This document shows, piece by piece, positions 16,635-24,592 of a DNA stretch of 64,000 nucleotides (its first letter is position 1; each line of letters starts with the position of its first letter). The notes under the pieces were generated by a model that saw nothing but the letters and a program-made list of their open reading frames with translations, was not told the origin of the DNA and searched no databases. This DNA is from Marinibaculum pumilum (GTDB lineage: Bacteria; Pseudomonadota; Alphaproteobacteria; Ferrovibrionales; Ferrovibrionaceae). The position numbers were made by a program, and so were the translations under genes. The stretch lies in NCBI RefSeq assembly GCF_042646425.1, contig NZ_JBHRTR010000031.1, positions 248,001-312,000 on the forward strand, in the 5' to 3' direction.

Positions 16635-17707
16635 CGGCGGCGATGCTGTGCCGGACCGGCCTGTTGCTCGTGGCGCTGGCGCTGGCCGCCGGTTGCGCGC
16701 CGAAGGTGCAGCCGCCCGGACCGCTGTATCAGCCGGCTGCGGAGCCGCCGGCGGCGACGGCCGCAGGCGGTGCCGGGGCCGACCTTGTGGAAGCAATGGT
16801 GCCGCCGCCGACCCGGCCCGGTCCCGGGCGCCTGGAGGACGGCCATTTCACGATGCCGGACGGCACGGAACTGCCCTATCGCCGCTGGCAGCCGGAGGAT
16901 GGGCCGGCCGAGGCGGTCGTCGTGGCGCTGCACGGTTTCAACGACTACAGCCGGGCGTTCGAGCTGCCAGGCCAGGCCTGGGCGAAGCACGGGCTGGTGA
17001 CCTATGCCTACGATCAGCGCGGTTTCGGCCGTTCACCGCATCGAGGAATCTGGCCCGGCTGGCAGCGGATGACCGCCGATCTCTGGTCGGTCGCCGCCGC
17101 GGTACGAGCCGCCCATCCGGACCTGCCCCTCTATCTGGTGGGCGAGAGCATGGGCGGCGCGGTGATCCTGGCGTCGTTCGGCAGCGAAAGTGCGCGCTTC
17201 CGGCAGGCGGCCGGCGACCCGCCGGTGGCCGGGGCGATCCTGTCCGCCCCGGCGGTCTGGGGCCGCTCCACGATGCCGCCGGTCTACCGCTGGGGGCTCT
17301 GGTTCGCTGCGCATACCCTGCCATGGCACCCGGTGTCCGGCAGCGGCCTGCGCCGCCAGGCCAGCGACAATGTCGCGATCCTGCGCCAGCTCTGGCGGGA
17401 CCCGCTGGCGATCAAGTACACCCGGACCGACGCGGTCTGGGGCCTGGTCAACCTGATGGACGCCGCGCTGGCGGCATCGGGCAGCATCGACGTGCCGGTG
17501 ATGACCCTGTACGGCGAGAAGGACGAGATCGTGCCGCCGGGCCCGGTCGAGCGGATGCGCGAGCGCCTGCCGGAGGATGCCGATCACCGCCTCTATCCCG
17601 AAGGCTGGCACCTGCTGTTCCGCGACCTCGGCGCCCAGGTGGTGTGGGACGACACCGCCGACTGGATGCTGCGCGACCGTGCGCGTGCCCCCGACCGGGG
17701 AGGCTGA
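16631..17707 (+). CDS. lipoprotein alpha/beta hydrolase (monoacylglycerol lipase-like)
   Basis: 358 residues. It begins with a lipoprotein signal, LLLVALALAAGCAPK, with the lipobox cysteine near residue 22, so it is probably anchored to a membrane in the periplasm. A Pro/Ala linker leads into a COG2267 (PldB-type lysophospholipase) fold: HGFNDYSRAFELPG oxyanion region, GESMGGA nucleophile elbow, LYGEKDEIVPPG with the acidic residue, and EGWHLLFRD with the His. The catalytic triad therefore looks complete. Start ATG 16631 overlaps the glycosylase stop by four bases, suggesting translational coupling, although the two functions are unrelated. Confidence 0.88.
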   Translation: MTAAMLCRTGLLLVALALAAGCAPKVQPPGPLYQPAAEPPAATAAGGAGADLVEAMVPPPTRPGPGRLEDGHFTMPDGTELPYRRWQPEDGPAEAVVVALHGFNDYSRAFELPGQAWAKHGLVTYAYDQRGFGRSPHRGIWPGWQRMTADLWSVAAAVRAAHPDLPLYLVGESMGGAVILASFGSESARFRQAAGDPPVAGAILSAPAVWGRSTMPPVYRWGLWFAAHTLPWHPVSGSGLRRQASDNVAILRQLWRDPLAIKYTRTDAVWGLVNLMDAALAASGSIDVPVMTLYGEKDEIVPPGPVERMRERLPEDADHRLYPEGWHLLFRDLGAQVVWDDTADWMLRDRARAPDRGG

Positions 17708-17758
17708 GGCGACACAGGTCCTGACGACCGCTCTCCGGGTCCGCTCCAGAACCCCCAG

Positions 17759-18646
17759 CTAGCCTGTGGTGACCCGGTTTCGGCCGGCTTCCTTCGAGGC
17801 GTAGAGCGCTTCGTCCGCGCGTTTCCGCAGGCTGTCGATGTCGTCATCGGTCACAAGGGTGGAGAGCCCGAAGCTTGCCGTCGGCCGGACCTCACCTCCA
17901 CCACCGGCGATGGACAGGTCGGCAATGTCCCTGCGCAGCTTCTCGGCCACGCAAAGCGCGCCCTCCTGGCCCGTTTCGGGCAGGAGAACGGCGAACTCTT
18001 CGCCACCCAGACGACCACTGAGATCGGCGTTTCGCAGGCGCCGCTGCAAGACAGCGCCCACGGCGGCGAGGACCGCGTCACCGACATCATGGCCATGGTC
18101 GTCATTCACGGCCTTGAAGTGATCGAGATCGAACGTGATGAACGACAGGGACCGGCCATAACGGCGGGCGCGTTCCATCTCGACCGAAAGAATCTCCAGG
18201 AAGCGCCGCCGATTGTGCAGGCCGGTCAGATCGTCATAGTCGGCGAGGCGGCGCATCCGCCGCTCATCGGCCAGCCGCTGGACGTGGTGCCGCATGCGGG
18301 CCTGCAGCACGAGCGGCTCCACCGGCTTCACAATATAGTCCACAGCTCCCTGGTCGAGCCCGCGCACCTGGTCCTTGGGCGCGTTCTTCGCGGTCACGAA
18401 GATGACCGGGACCTGCCGGAGCCCCGGAAGTTTGCGAATCTCTGCCAACAGGGCGTGACCATCCATGTCCGGCAGCGAGATATCGAGCAGTATCGTGTCG
18501 GGAGTGAATCCCTCCAGCGCCTGCATGGCCTCCGCCGCGCTCGCCGCCACGACCGTACTGCCGAAGGAATTCAGGACGGCCTGGAGGATGGTTGCACTGC
18601 TCGGCTCATCCTCGACGACCAGGAAGCGGGTTTGGGTTTGATCCAT
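17759..18646 (-). CDS. response regulator with GGDEF diguanylate cyclase domain
   Basis: 295 residues, PleD/WspR-like. The receiver domain (about 1-125) has the acidic pocket VVEDEP, phospho-acceptor D55 in ILLDISLPDMDG, the Thr in FVTAKN and the Lys in IVKPVEP. The GGDEF domain (about 133-295) carries LGGEEF at 213-218, the active form, and an RNAD inhibitory site at 205-208 exactly five residues before it, so product inhibition by cyclic di-GMP is expected. It is divergent from a hybrid histidine kinase 110 bases away, its likely partner. Output would be cyclic di-GMP that shifts the cell between motile and attached states. Confidence 0.93.
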   Translation of the reverse strand: MDQTQTRFLVVEDEPSSATILQAVLNSFGSTVVAASAAEAMQALEGFTPDTILLDISLPDMDGHALLAEIRKLPGLRQVPVIFVTAKNAPKDQVRGLDQGAVDYIVKPVEPLVLQARMRHHVQRLADERRMRRLADYDDLTGLHNRRRFLEILSVEMERARRYGRSLSFITFDLDHFKAVNDDHGHDVGDAVLAAVGAVLQRRLRNADLSGRLGGEEFAVLLPETGQEGALCVAEKLRRDIADLSIAGGGGEVRPTASFGLSTLVTDDDIDSLRKRADEALYASKEAGRNRVTTG

Positions 18647-18756
18647 CGACAGTCACTCGAAATTGTGCTGGCTCACGGCGATACTCTTACCCGAAACTAA
18701 CGTTTCGCGTTCCTCGCGGCGTGCAGTGCCAATCCTGTCCCACGGTGCAGTGTTCC

Positions 18757-20952
18757 ATGCTCGGCATTCTATACGGCCTGATCCAGAACGCCGCGCTGTT
18801 GGCACTGGTCCTGATTGCTTATATCAGCCTGCCCGGCCAATTGGGATGGCGAGAACGGTTCGGAGACCGCCTGTTCCTCGGCGCGGTGATGGGTCTTGCC
18901 TCCGTGCTGGTGATGTTTGCCGCGATCGAGGTCGCGCCCGGGGTGATATTCGATGTGCGTGCCGCGCCGGTTCTCGTCGCCGGCATGGTCGGTGGCTCTC
19001 CGGCAGCAGCAGTTGCAGCCCTGTGCGCTGTGACGGCCAGGGCGATCATCGGCGGGGCCGGGATGTGGATCGGTATCCTGGCGCTGGCCTGCTATGCAGC
19101 CGGCGGGAGCCTAGTCTACCACCTGCTCAAGACCACTGGGCGAAATCTGACGCTCTGGCCGACAATCGGCGCGACTGTCGGTCTTACGTTTCTCGGCCTG
19201 TCGGTGCTGTTTCTGCTGCCTGACCAGGACCTCGCCTGGCGGCTGTACCGCCAGCTTGGCCCCCTGGTTGCCGCCGGCAACCTTCTGGGCGTGGGGCTGA
19301 TCACCATGCTGCTGCTGATGGAGCGGCGGCGACGCATGCTGGTCCGGCACCTGCGGCAGAGCGAATCGGCTGCCCGTGCCGCCCTGGATGCCCGCAGCCG
19401 CTTCATTGCCGCGATGAGTCATGAAATCCGTACACCGCTCAACTCTGTGATCGGCTATGCTCAACTCCTGTCCGACGAGGCGCTGTCACAGGAAGCAAGC
19501 CAGCGCCTGACCCGTCTTACCGCGGCTGCCGGTTCCCTGCTCAGCCTGATCGATGATGTCCTGGACTATGCCAAGATCCAGGCCGGGCATCTGTCCGTGG
19601 TTGCCAAGCCGACGGCCGTCGCAGACGTGGCGAGGCATAGCTTAACCATGCATGAGAGCCTTGCTGCGGAACGGGGTCTGGCACTGCGCCTCGAGATCCC
19701 GGCGAGATTCCCACACCTGGTGTCGATCGACGGCGACCGTGTTGCGCAACTGATCAGCAACCTTCTTACCAACGCGATCAAGTTCACGCCCAGCGGCGAG
19801 GTTCTGCTTACGCTCGATTTCGACCGCGCCAATGAAGAACTCTCGATCGCGATCCAGGACACCGGCGTGGGGATCGCCGAAGCGGACCGGGACCGGATAT
19901 TCCAGGCATTCGAGCGGCTGCAATCCGCGCCCGCTCCCGGCACCGGCCTGGGATTGGCCATCGTGACGACAATCGTCCGCTCCATGGGGGGGCGGATCGA
20001 CCTCATTAGCGAGGTCGATCAGGGCAGCACCTTCACATTGCGGCTTCCCTGTGCGGAGCTTTCCGAAGAGGCGGAAGCGACGGCGTCGGCGTCGGCGCGA
20101 GCGGCGACAGAGGAGTTGCAATCGCTCGCCGGCCTGCATGTATTGGTGGTCGACGATACGCTGATGAACGCAGACATCGTTCGCGCCATGCTGGTGAAGG
20201 CGGGTTGCCATGTAGAGGTCGCCGACGATGGCGCAAAAGCCGTCGCGATGACCGCACAAGCGGACTACGATCTGATCCTCATGGATATCCGCATGCCGGT
20301 GATGGACGGCTACAAGGCAACCCGCGAGATCCGTGCCAGGGAACAGGCCCTGCAGGTGAATCCGGTGCCAATCGTGGCACTGACGGCCCATGTCTCCCGC
20401 GCGGATGCCGAGGCCTGCCAGATTGCCGGCATGGACGGCTTTCTGACAAAGCCGCTGGAGCGCGAAATCCTGCTGTCGACGATCCAGACCTTGGCCGCCG
20501 GCCGAAACAGTCCTTCCCGGCACTTCATTCGATCCGGGGAGACGCCAACCGGGCGTCAGTGGCCAGGCAGGGCTGCGACCGACCGGAGGGGCGCCGCTGT
20601 CGCCCCCTCCGTGTCTCCCCTCATGGACCTGGATCGCCTGATGCAACTCGAACAGTTCATGTCCGGCCAGGAAGTGGCGAACCTGCTTGCCGGTGCCGAG
20701 TCAGCCATTGCGGCGGAGCGGGACCGGCTGGTGGTCGCGCCATTGCCCGAGGATGCGGTCCAGGCTTTCCATCGCCTGGTGTCCGTAGCCGGGAATGCGG
20801 GCCTGCTCCAGCTCAGCGAATGCAGTCGCGACTACGAGGCGCGTCTTCTGGCGGGAGAAGAATTGACCGAGGCGGACATCGCCGCCTTCGCCGATCTCTG
20901 CCGCACCAGTCTGGAGGCGCTGAGCCGCTACCGCCCGGCAGGAGCGGCCTAG
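18757..20952 (+). CDS. membrane hybrid sensor histidine kinase with receiver and Hpt-like domain
   Basis: 731 residues from ATG 18757; the upstream in-frame start at 18592 lies inside the divergent gene and is rejected. About residues 5-190 hold five or six membrane helices resembling the LytS-type 5TM receptor (GVIFDVRAAPVLVAGMVGG). Then HisKA with H222 in AMSHEIRTPLNS, the ATPase boxes N339 (NLLTNAIKFT), DTGVGIAE and GTGLGLAI, a receiver with D510 in ILMDIRMPVMDG, and a C-terminal segment whose FHRLVSVAGNAGLLQL resembles an Hpt phosphotransfer helix. So a full phosphorelay chain sits in one protein. The divergent REC-GGDEF regulator is the probable final receiver. Confidence 0.9.
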   Translation: MLGILYGLIQNAALLALVLIAYISLPGQLGWRERFGDRLFLGAVMGLASVLVMFAAIEVAPGVIFDVRAAPVLVAGMVGGSPAAAVAALCAVTARAIIGGAGMWIGILALACYAAGGSLVYHLLKTTGRNLTLWPTIGATVGLTFLGLSVLFLLPDQDLAWRLYRQLGPLVAAGNLLGVGLITMLLLMERRRRMLVRHLRQSESAARAALDARSRFIAAMSHEIRTPLNSVIGYAQLLSDEALSQEASQRLTRLTAAAGSLLSLIDDVLDYAKIQAGHLSVVAKPTAVADVARHSLTMHESLAAERGLALRLEIPARFPHLVSIDGDRVAQLISNLLTNAIKFTPSGEVLLTLDFDRANEELSIAIQDTGVGIAEADRDRIFQAFERLQSAPAPGTGLGLAIVTTIVRSMGGRIDLISEVDQGSTFTLRLPCAELSEEAEATASASARAATEELQSLAGLHVLVVDDTLMNADIVRAMLVKAGCHVEVADDGAKAVAMTAQADYDLILMDIRMPVMDGYKATREIRAREQALQVNPVPIVALTAHVSRADAEACQIAGMDGFLTKPLEREILLSTIQTLAAGRNSPSRHFIRSGETPTGRQWPGRAATDRRGAAVAPSVSPLMDLDRLMQLEQFMSGQEVANLLAGAESAIAAERDRLVVAPLPEDAVQAFHRLVSVAGNAGLLQLSECSRDYEARLLAGEELTEADIAAFADLCRTSLEALSRYRPAGAA

Positions 20953-20958
20953 AACGGT

Positions 20959-21118
20959 CCCATCTTTGATAGAAAAGTTCTCGTTCTCGGGCTTGACCCG
21001 AGAACCCATTCCGCATGCCGTTCAGATGCCCCACGGCTGGCGGAATGGATCCCGGATCAAGTCCGGGATGACCATCGTGGTCGGGTGACCGCTTCCACCT
21101 GAGCTGGGAACGCTCTAG
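20959..21118. repeat. 160-base dispersed intergenic repeat, copy 2
   Basis: Same element as 143-302, same length and orientation, in better condition: 'ctcgggcttgacccgag' and 'ggatcccggatcaagtccgggatgac' are near-perfect palindromic pairs, with 'cattccgc...ggcggaatgg' between them. It starts seven bases after the hybrid kinase stop and ends in 'ctctag' just like copy 1. It could form a large cruciform or an RNA stem-loop that ends or protects the kinase transcript. Confidence 0.87.
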
Positions 21119-21186
21119 ATCAACTTGCGCTCGGAGCGACTCATCCGAGCGTCAGGAGGTTGATCGGTTTCAAAAAAATAGAGAAC
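21118..21186 (+). repeat. second dispersed repeat family, copy a
   Basis: 'gatcaacttgcgctcggagcgactcatccgagcg', then 'ttgatcggtttcaaaaaaatagagaac'. The same arrangement occurs in inverted orientation at 26380-26447 ('gacttgcgctcggatggactcatccgagcgg', 'gatcgatttcaacgagatagagc' on the minus strand). It abuts the 160-base repeat. The stem cgctcgga/tccgagcg is shared by both copies. Confidence 0.75.
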
Positions 21187-21192
21187 TCACGG

Positions 21193-21633
21193 TCAGCCGC
21201 GCAGTCCCTTTTTCTCGAAGCCTTCCAGCAGGGGAACCAGCTCCTCCGGGACCGGGGCCGACTTGTGGCTCGTCTGGTCGGTATTGACCCAGACCACCTC
21301 GCCGCTGGCATAGAGGTCGTCCTTGCCCTGCGGATGAATCTCGACGGCGAAGCCGATGCTCGAGCGGCCGATCCGTGCGGTGCGCACATGCACCTCGATC
21401 TCGTCGTCGAACAGGATCGGGCGCTTGTAGTCGACCAGGGTACGCACGGTATGGAAGTCGGTGCCGGTGCGTTCCACCTGTGCCATGTAGTCGTAACCGA
21501 GTTCGCGGAAATATTCGGTGATCGCGGTGTCGAAGTAGGTCAGGTAGTGGGCGTTGAACACCACCTTCTGCCCGTCGATCTCGCTGTAGCGCACGCGGAA
21601 GGGGAAGCAGAAATTGAACTCGGCACGGGCCAT
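21193..21633 (-). CDS. acyl-CoA thioesterase, 4HBT hotdog family (YbgC/FadM-like)
   Basis: 146 residues, normal size for a single hotdog-fold thioesterase. The family signature is clear: VRYSEIDGQKVVFNAHYLTYFDTA, with the catalytic acidic residue and the conserved Asn-Ala-His-Tyr, followed by VDYKRPILFDDEIEVHVR. Start ATG 21633 has AGGAGAA eight bases upstream; longer frames are shadows. It would hydrolyse acyl-CoA in the cytoplasm; chain length is not predictable. It lies downstream of ycjX-ycjF on the same strand with a 95-base gap. Confidence 0.9.
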   Translation of the reverse strand: MARAEFNFCFPFRVRYSEIDGQKVVFNAHYLTYFDTAITEYFRELGYDYMAQVERTGTDFHTVRTLVDYKRPILFDDEIEVHVRTARIGRSSIGFAVEIHPQGKDDLYASGEVVWVNTDQTSHKSAPVPEELVPLLEGFEKKGLRG

Positions 21634-21728
21634 GCACGTTCTCCTGTCGGTCCTGGATCGTCGGCTGATGCGCGGGAAGCGGCTGTTTAGCGGCGGCGCC
21701 GCCCGGCGGCAAGGCTGTGGCAGGCGGC

Positions 21729-22745
21729 CTACAGGCTGCGCAGCGCCCCGGTGATCTGGCGCACCACGTCGCGGATCCGCGGCTCCCGGCGCGCCGTGAA
21801 GGGCAGCGGCCGGCACTGGTCCATCGCCGCCAGGCCCAGCCGCACGGTCAGCAGGCCGGCGAGCACCCCCTGGCCGGCCTTGGTGCCGATCGCGGCGGCG
21901 GCGCCGCCCACCATGTCGGAGACCATGTGGTTGAGCCCCTCCGTGGCGCCGGCGGTGACGGCTGTCGCGAAGGCGCGGCGCACGATCCGCCAGCTGGTCA
22001 GCGGCCCGGGCCGCATGCCGTAGGCGGCGGCAATGCCGCGCACCAGCCGCATGCTGCGCCACAGCATGAAGGCCATGTCGAAAGCGGCATAGGGGCTGAT
22101 CGCATTGGCGATCGCCGCCGACCGGGCCGCGACGGCGGTTTCCCGCAGGGCGCGGTCGTCGGCCTCCCGCAGCAGCATGCCTTCCGCCGCCGACAGCGCA
22201 TCCTGCGCCGACAGGCCGCTGAGGCCGGCCAGGCGGTCGGCATCGGTATCGACCGGCAGGACATGCGACAGGCGCCTGGCGATCTCCGCGATGCGGCCGG
22301 GATCCTCCGCCGCCAGGGCCTCTGCCGCCTGCCTGCGCCAGCCGTCGGCGCGCCCGAACCGCAGCCAGGCCTTCAGGTCCCGGAACGCCAGCAGCGAGAG
22401 CGACGCGCAGGCGATCGCCAGCAGGCCGCCGCCGACAAAGCCCAGGGCCGGTTCGATCTGGTAGAGGTCGCGCAGGCCGGTCGCGACATCGACCCCCAGG
22501 AACAGCAGCACAAGGGCGGCAGCGGCGGCCAGGAACCAACCGGCGGTGCCGCTGCCCGCGCCGGGCGCAGCGGCGAGATCCGTTGCGCCGGCGGTCGCCG
22601 GAAGGCCCAGTGCCGGAGCCTCACGCTCCGCCGGCCGGACGATCCAGTCGATCCGCTCCTCGCCGGAAAAGGTGGTGGCACCCGGTTGCGCCCTGCCGGA
22701 CGGCCTGTCGTCCGCGGCCGCGGGCGGGATCCTCTCGCTCGTCAC
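21729..22745 (-). CDS. ycjF: YcjF family membrane protein (TIGR01620/DUF697)
   Basis: 338 residues. A Pro/Ala-rich cytoplasmic front, two membrane helices near residues 68-88 and 100-120, and a DUF697-type C-terminal half (PLTSWRIVRRAFATAVTAG, GAAAAIGTKAGQGVLAGLLT). Its start ATG overlaps the stop of ycjX (22742-22745, ATGA), the usual pairing of these two genes across proteobacteria. In gammaproteobacteria the pair belongs to stress regulons (phage shock); here no psp gene adjoins. The biochemical role is not established. Confidence 0.88.
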   Translation of the reverse strand: MTSERIPPAAADDRPSGRAQPGATTFSGEERIDWIVRPAEREAPALGLPATAGATDLAAAPGAGSGTAGWFLAAAAALVLLFLGVDVATGLRDLYQIEPALGFVGGGLLAIACASLSLLAFRDLKAWLRFGRADGWRRQAAEALAAEDPGRIAEIARRLSHVLPVDTDADRLAGLSGLSAQDALSAAEGMLLREADDRALRETAVAARSAAIANAISPYAAFDMAFMLWRSMRLVRGIAAAYGMRPGPLTSWRIVRRAFATAVTAGATEGLNHMVSDMVGGAAAAIGTKAGQGVLAGLLTVRLGLAAMDQCRPLPFTARREPRIRDVVRQITGALRSL

Positions 22746-24193
22746 GTCAGGGCGTCCCCGATCAGGAATTGCAGCATATGGTCCATGTTCAGATGCGGCA
22801 GGCCGCGCCCCGCCGCAACCATGCCCGGCGGCGGCAGGAAGCGGGGCACCGGACCGTCGAAGCCGGTCCGCGCCGCCGGCGCGGCGGGGTCGGTCGGTAT
22901 CGCGCCGGGAAAGAACAGGGTGGTGCCGCGATAACCCTCAGCCGGGCCCGCGACGCAGCGCCGGCGTTCGCCGCCGACCTCGCGCCAGGCCTCGCCGGTG
23001 GCGGCGATCGCCGCCAGGGCGAAGACGGCGGTCTCGGCACCCTCATAGCGGATCCGGTTGCTGCTGCCGAAACAGAGATTCTCGGTCAGACGGCGCAGAT
23101 CCGGCCGCAGCGGGTCCGGGACATGGTCCGCCTTGGTCGCGCAGAAGGCGATGCGGTCGATGCGTGGCGCGAACAGCCGCGACAGCCAGGACGGCCGGCC
23201 ATGGCGGAACACCTGCAGCACCTCGTCCAGCGCCTGCGAAAGCTGGTCGAGGCGCGCGCCGCCTGCGGCCAGGGCGCTCAGGGTGTCGACCAGGACGATC
23301 TGCCGGTTCAGCCGCCCGAACTGCTCCCGCAGGAAGGGTTCGACCACCTGCCGGCGATAGCCCTCGTAGCGCCGTGCCATCAGGGCCCGCAGGCTGTTGC
23401 GGCGGCTGCCGCCGCCCGCGCTGTCCGGCAGCGGGGCGAAGGTCAGCACCGGCGAGCCGGCGAGGTCGCCTGGCAGCAGGAAGCGCCCCGGCGTCATCGC
23501 CAGCGGGGCGCCGGCATTTTCCCGCCGGATCTGAAGGTAGCGCCGGAATGGCTGTGCCAGCGCCTCGGCCGCCGCGTCGGTCGCCTCGGCCTCCGGATCG
23601 GCCTGGGCCATGGCGGCCAGGAAGGCACTGGCGGCCGGCCGCGCATCCGCCGACTGCGCGTCCGCCAACAGCCGCGCCGACCATTCCGCATAGTCCAGCC
23701 GCAGCAGGGTGAGGTCGAGCAGCCATTCGCCGGGATAGTCGACGATGTCGAGATGCAGGGTGCGGGTCTCGCCGAACTGCCGCGCCAGCCAGGAGCCGGG
23801 GCGATAGCGCAGGGAGAGGCGGATCTCGCTGATATTGGTGGTGCCGGGTGGCCAGCAGGCGGCCGGGTCGCCGCCCTGCGCTTGCGCGTGTGCCGGATCG
23901 TCGCCGGCCAGCATGGCGAGATGGGCCTCGAACGGAAAGCGCGGCAGGGTCAGGTCGGGCTGCGGGTTCAGGCGGGCCGCCTCGATCCGGCCTTCGGCAA
24001 CCGCGTGCAGGCCGGGCAGCCGGTCGCGGTGCAGGAGGTTGCGCAGCAGCGAAGTGATGAACACCGTCTTGCCCGCGCGCGCCAGTCCGGTCACGCCGAT
24101 GCGCAGGTTCTGCTGGAAGGCCTGTTCCACACCGTCCCGTGCCGCTTCCAGGCCGTTGTCGATCTGCCGGCCGAGGCGGTCCAGCACGGTCAC
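22742..24193 (-). CDS. ycjX: YcjX family GTP-binding protein (DUF463)
   Basis: 483 residues, standard for the family. The P-loop is visible near residue 34, GVTGLARAGKTVFITSLL, followed by the Walker B-like LDIVDYPGEWLLDL, and IAFCATKADHV matching the nucleotide-specifying (N/T)KxD region. It starts with GTG 24193, where the reading begins with the expected amphipathic helix (LDRLGRQIDNGLEAARDG). The stop overlaps the ycjF start, so the two are translated together. Likely a membrane-associated stress GTPase. Confidence 0.9.
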   Translation of the reverse strand: MTVLDRLGRQIDNGLEAARDGVEQAFQQNLRIGVTGLARAGKTVFITSLLRNLLHRDRLPGLHAVAEGRIEAARLNPQPDLTLPRFPFEAHLAMLAGDDPAHAQAQGGDPAACWPPGTTNISEIRLSLRYRPGSWLARQFGETRTLHLDIVDYPGEWLLDLTLLRLDYAEWSARLLADAQSADARPAASAFLAAMAQADPEAEATDAAAEALAQPFRRYLQIRRENAGAPLAMTPGRFLLPGDLAGSPVLTFAPLPDSAGGGSRRNSLRALMARRYEGYRRQVVEPFLREQFGRLNRQIVLVDTLSALAAGGARLDQLSQALDEVLQVFRHGRPSWLSRLFAPRIDRIAFCATKADHVPDPLRPDLRRLTENLCFGSSNRIRYEGAETAVFALAAIAATGEAWREVGGERRRCVAGPAEGYRGTTLFFPGAIPTDPAAPAARTGFDGPVPRFLPPPGMVAAGRGLPHLNMDHMLQFLIGDALT

Positions 24194-24592
24194 GCGCGCG
24201 GCCCCGATCCGTCGTCTGCCTGCGCTCCGGCGGCATCCGGGTCCGGCCGGACCGGGAACTCCATGGCGCGGTGCATCGTTACCGCTCCAGTCGGCTTGAC
24301 CCGCTGCGCGGCAGCGCGGAAATTTGTCACTGGCATATGCGAGAATTTAACCTAAGTTCGGGCCGGTTGTAGAAGGGGGTGCGATTGATACGACGCTTCT
24401 ATTTCGTAGCCGGACCGGCGATTGCAACGCCTGTATTCCACGCCGACGCAGGGCAGGGCGTCGGCGGTGCCGGCTTTTCCTGACCGATGGGGTGCCAGGT
24501 GCAAATTCTTCCCTTACGTCGTGCGCCATCCTATCTGGCCGCGGTTTTTTCACTTGTTGTGGCCCTTCGGACGCTGAAGTAGCCTCGACGGG
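24194..24592 (+). other. intergenic region between ycjX and the HWE kinase gene
   Basis: 399 bases between divergent genes. It contains one EcfG-like promoter match (24255-24280, plus strand) and a lower-GC stretch at about 24325-24365 ('catatgcgagaatttaacctaagttc') and 24525-24570. No short gene with a convincing start is seen. Confidence 0.4.
24255..24280 (+). promoter_or_regulatory. candidate EcfG-type (general stress) promoter
   Basis: GGAAC at 24255-24259 and CGTT at 24277-24280 are separated by 17 bases, matching the known alphaproteobacterial EcfG pattern GGAAC-N16/17-CGTT. It points at the HWE kinase gene, whose start is about 310 bases away. About one such match is expected by chance in 64 kb counting both strands and both spacings, so the placement matters more than the match. 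Confidence 0.35.

Noticed and set aside
24194..24592. Further tRNA, riboswitch or small RNA in the longer intergenic regions
   Set aside because: Looked for cloverleaf arms and known riboswitch cores here and at 13201-13534, 41904-42186 and 52375-52683; only the tRNA-Val at 27846-27921 was convincing.
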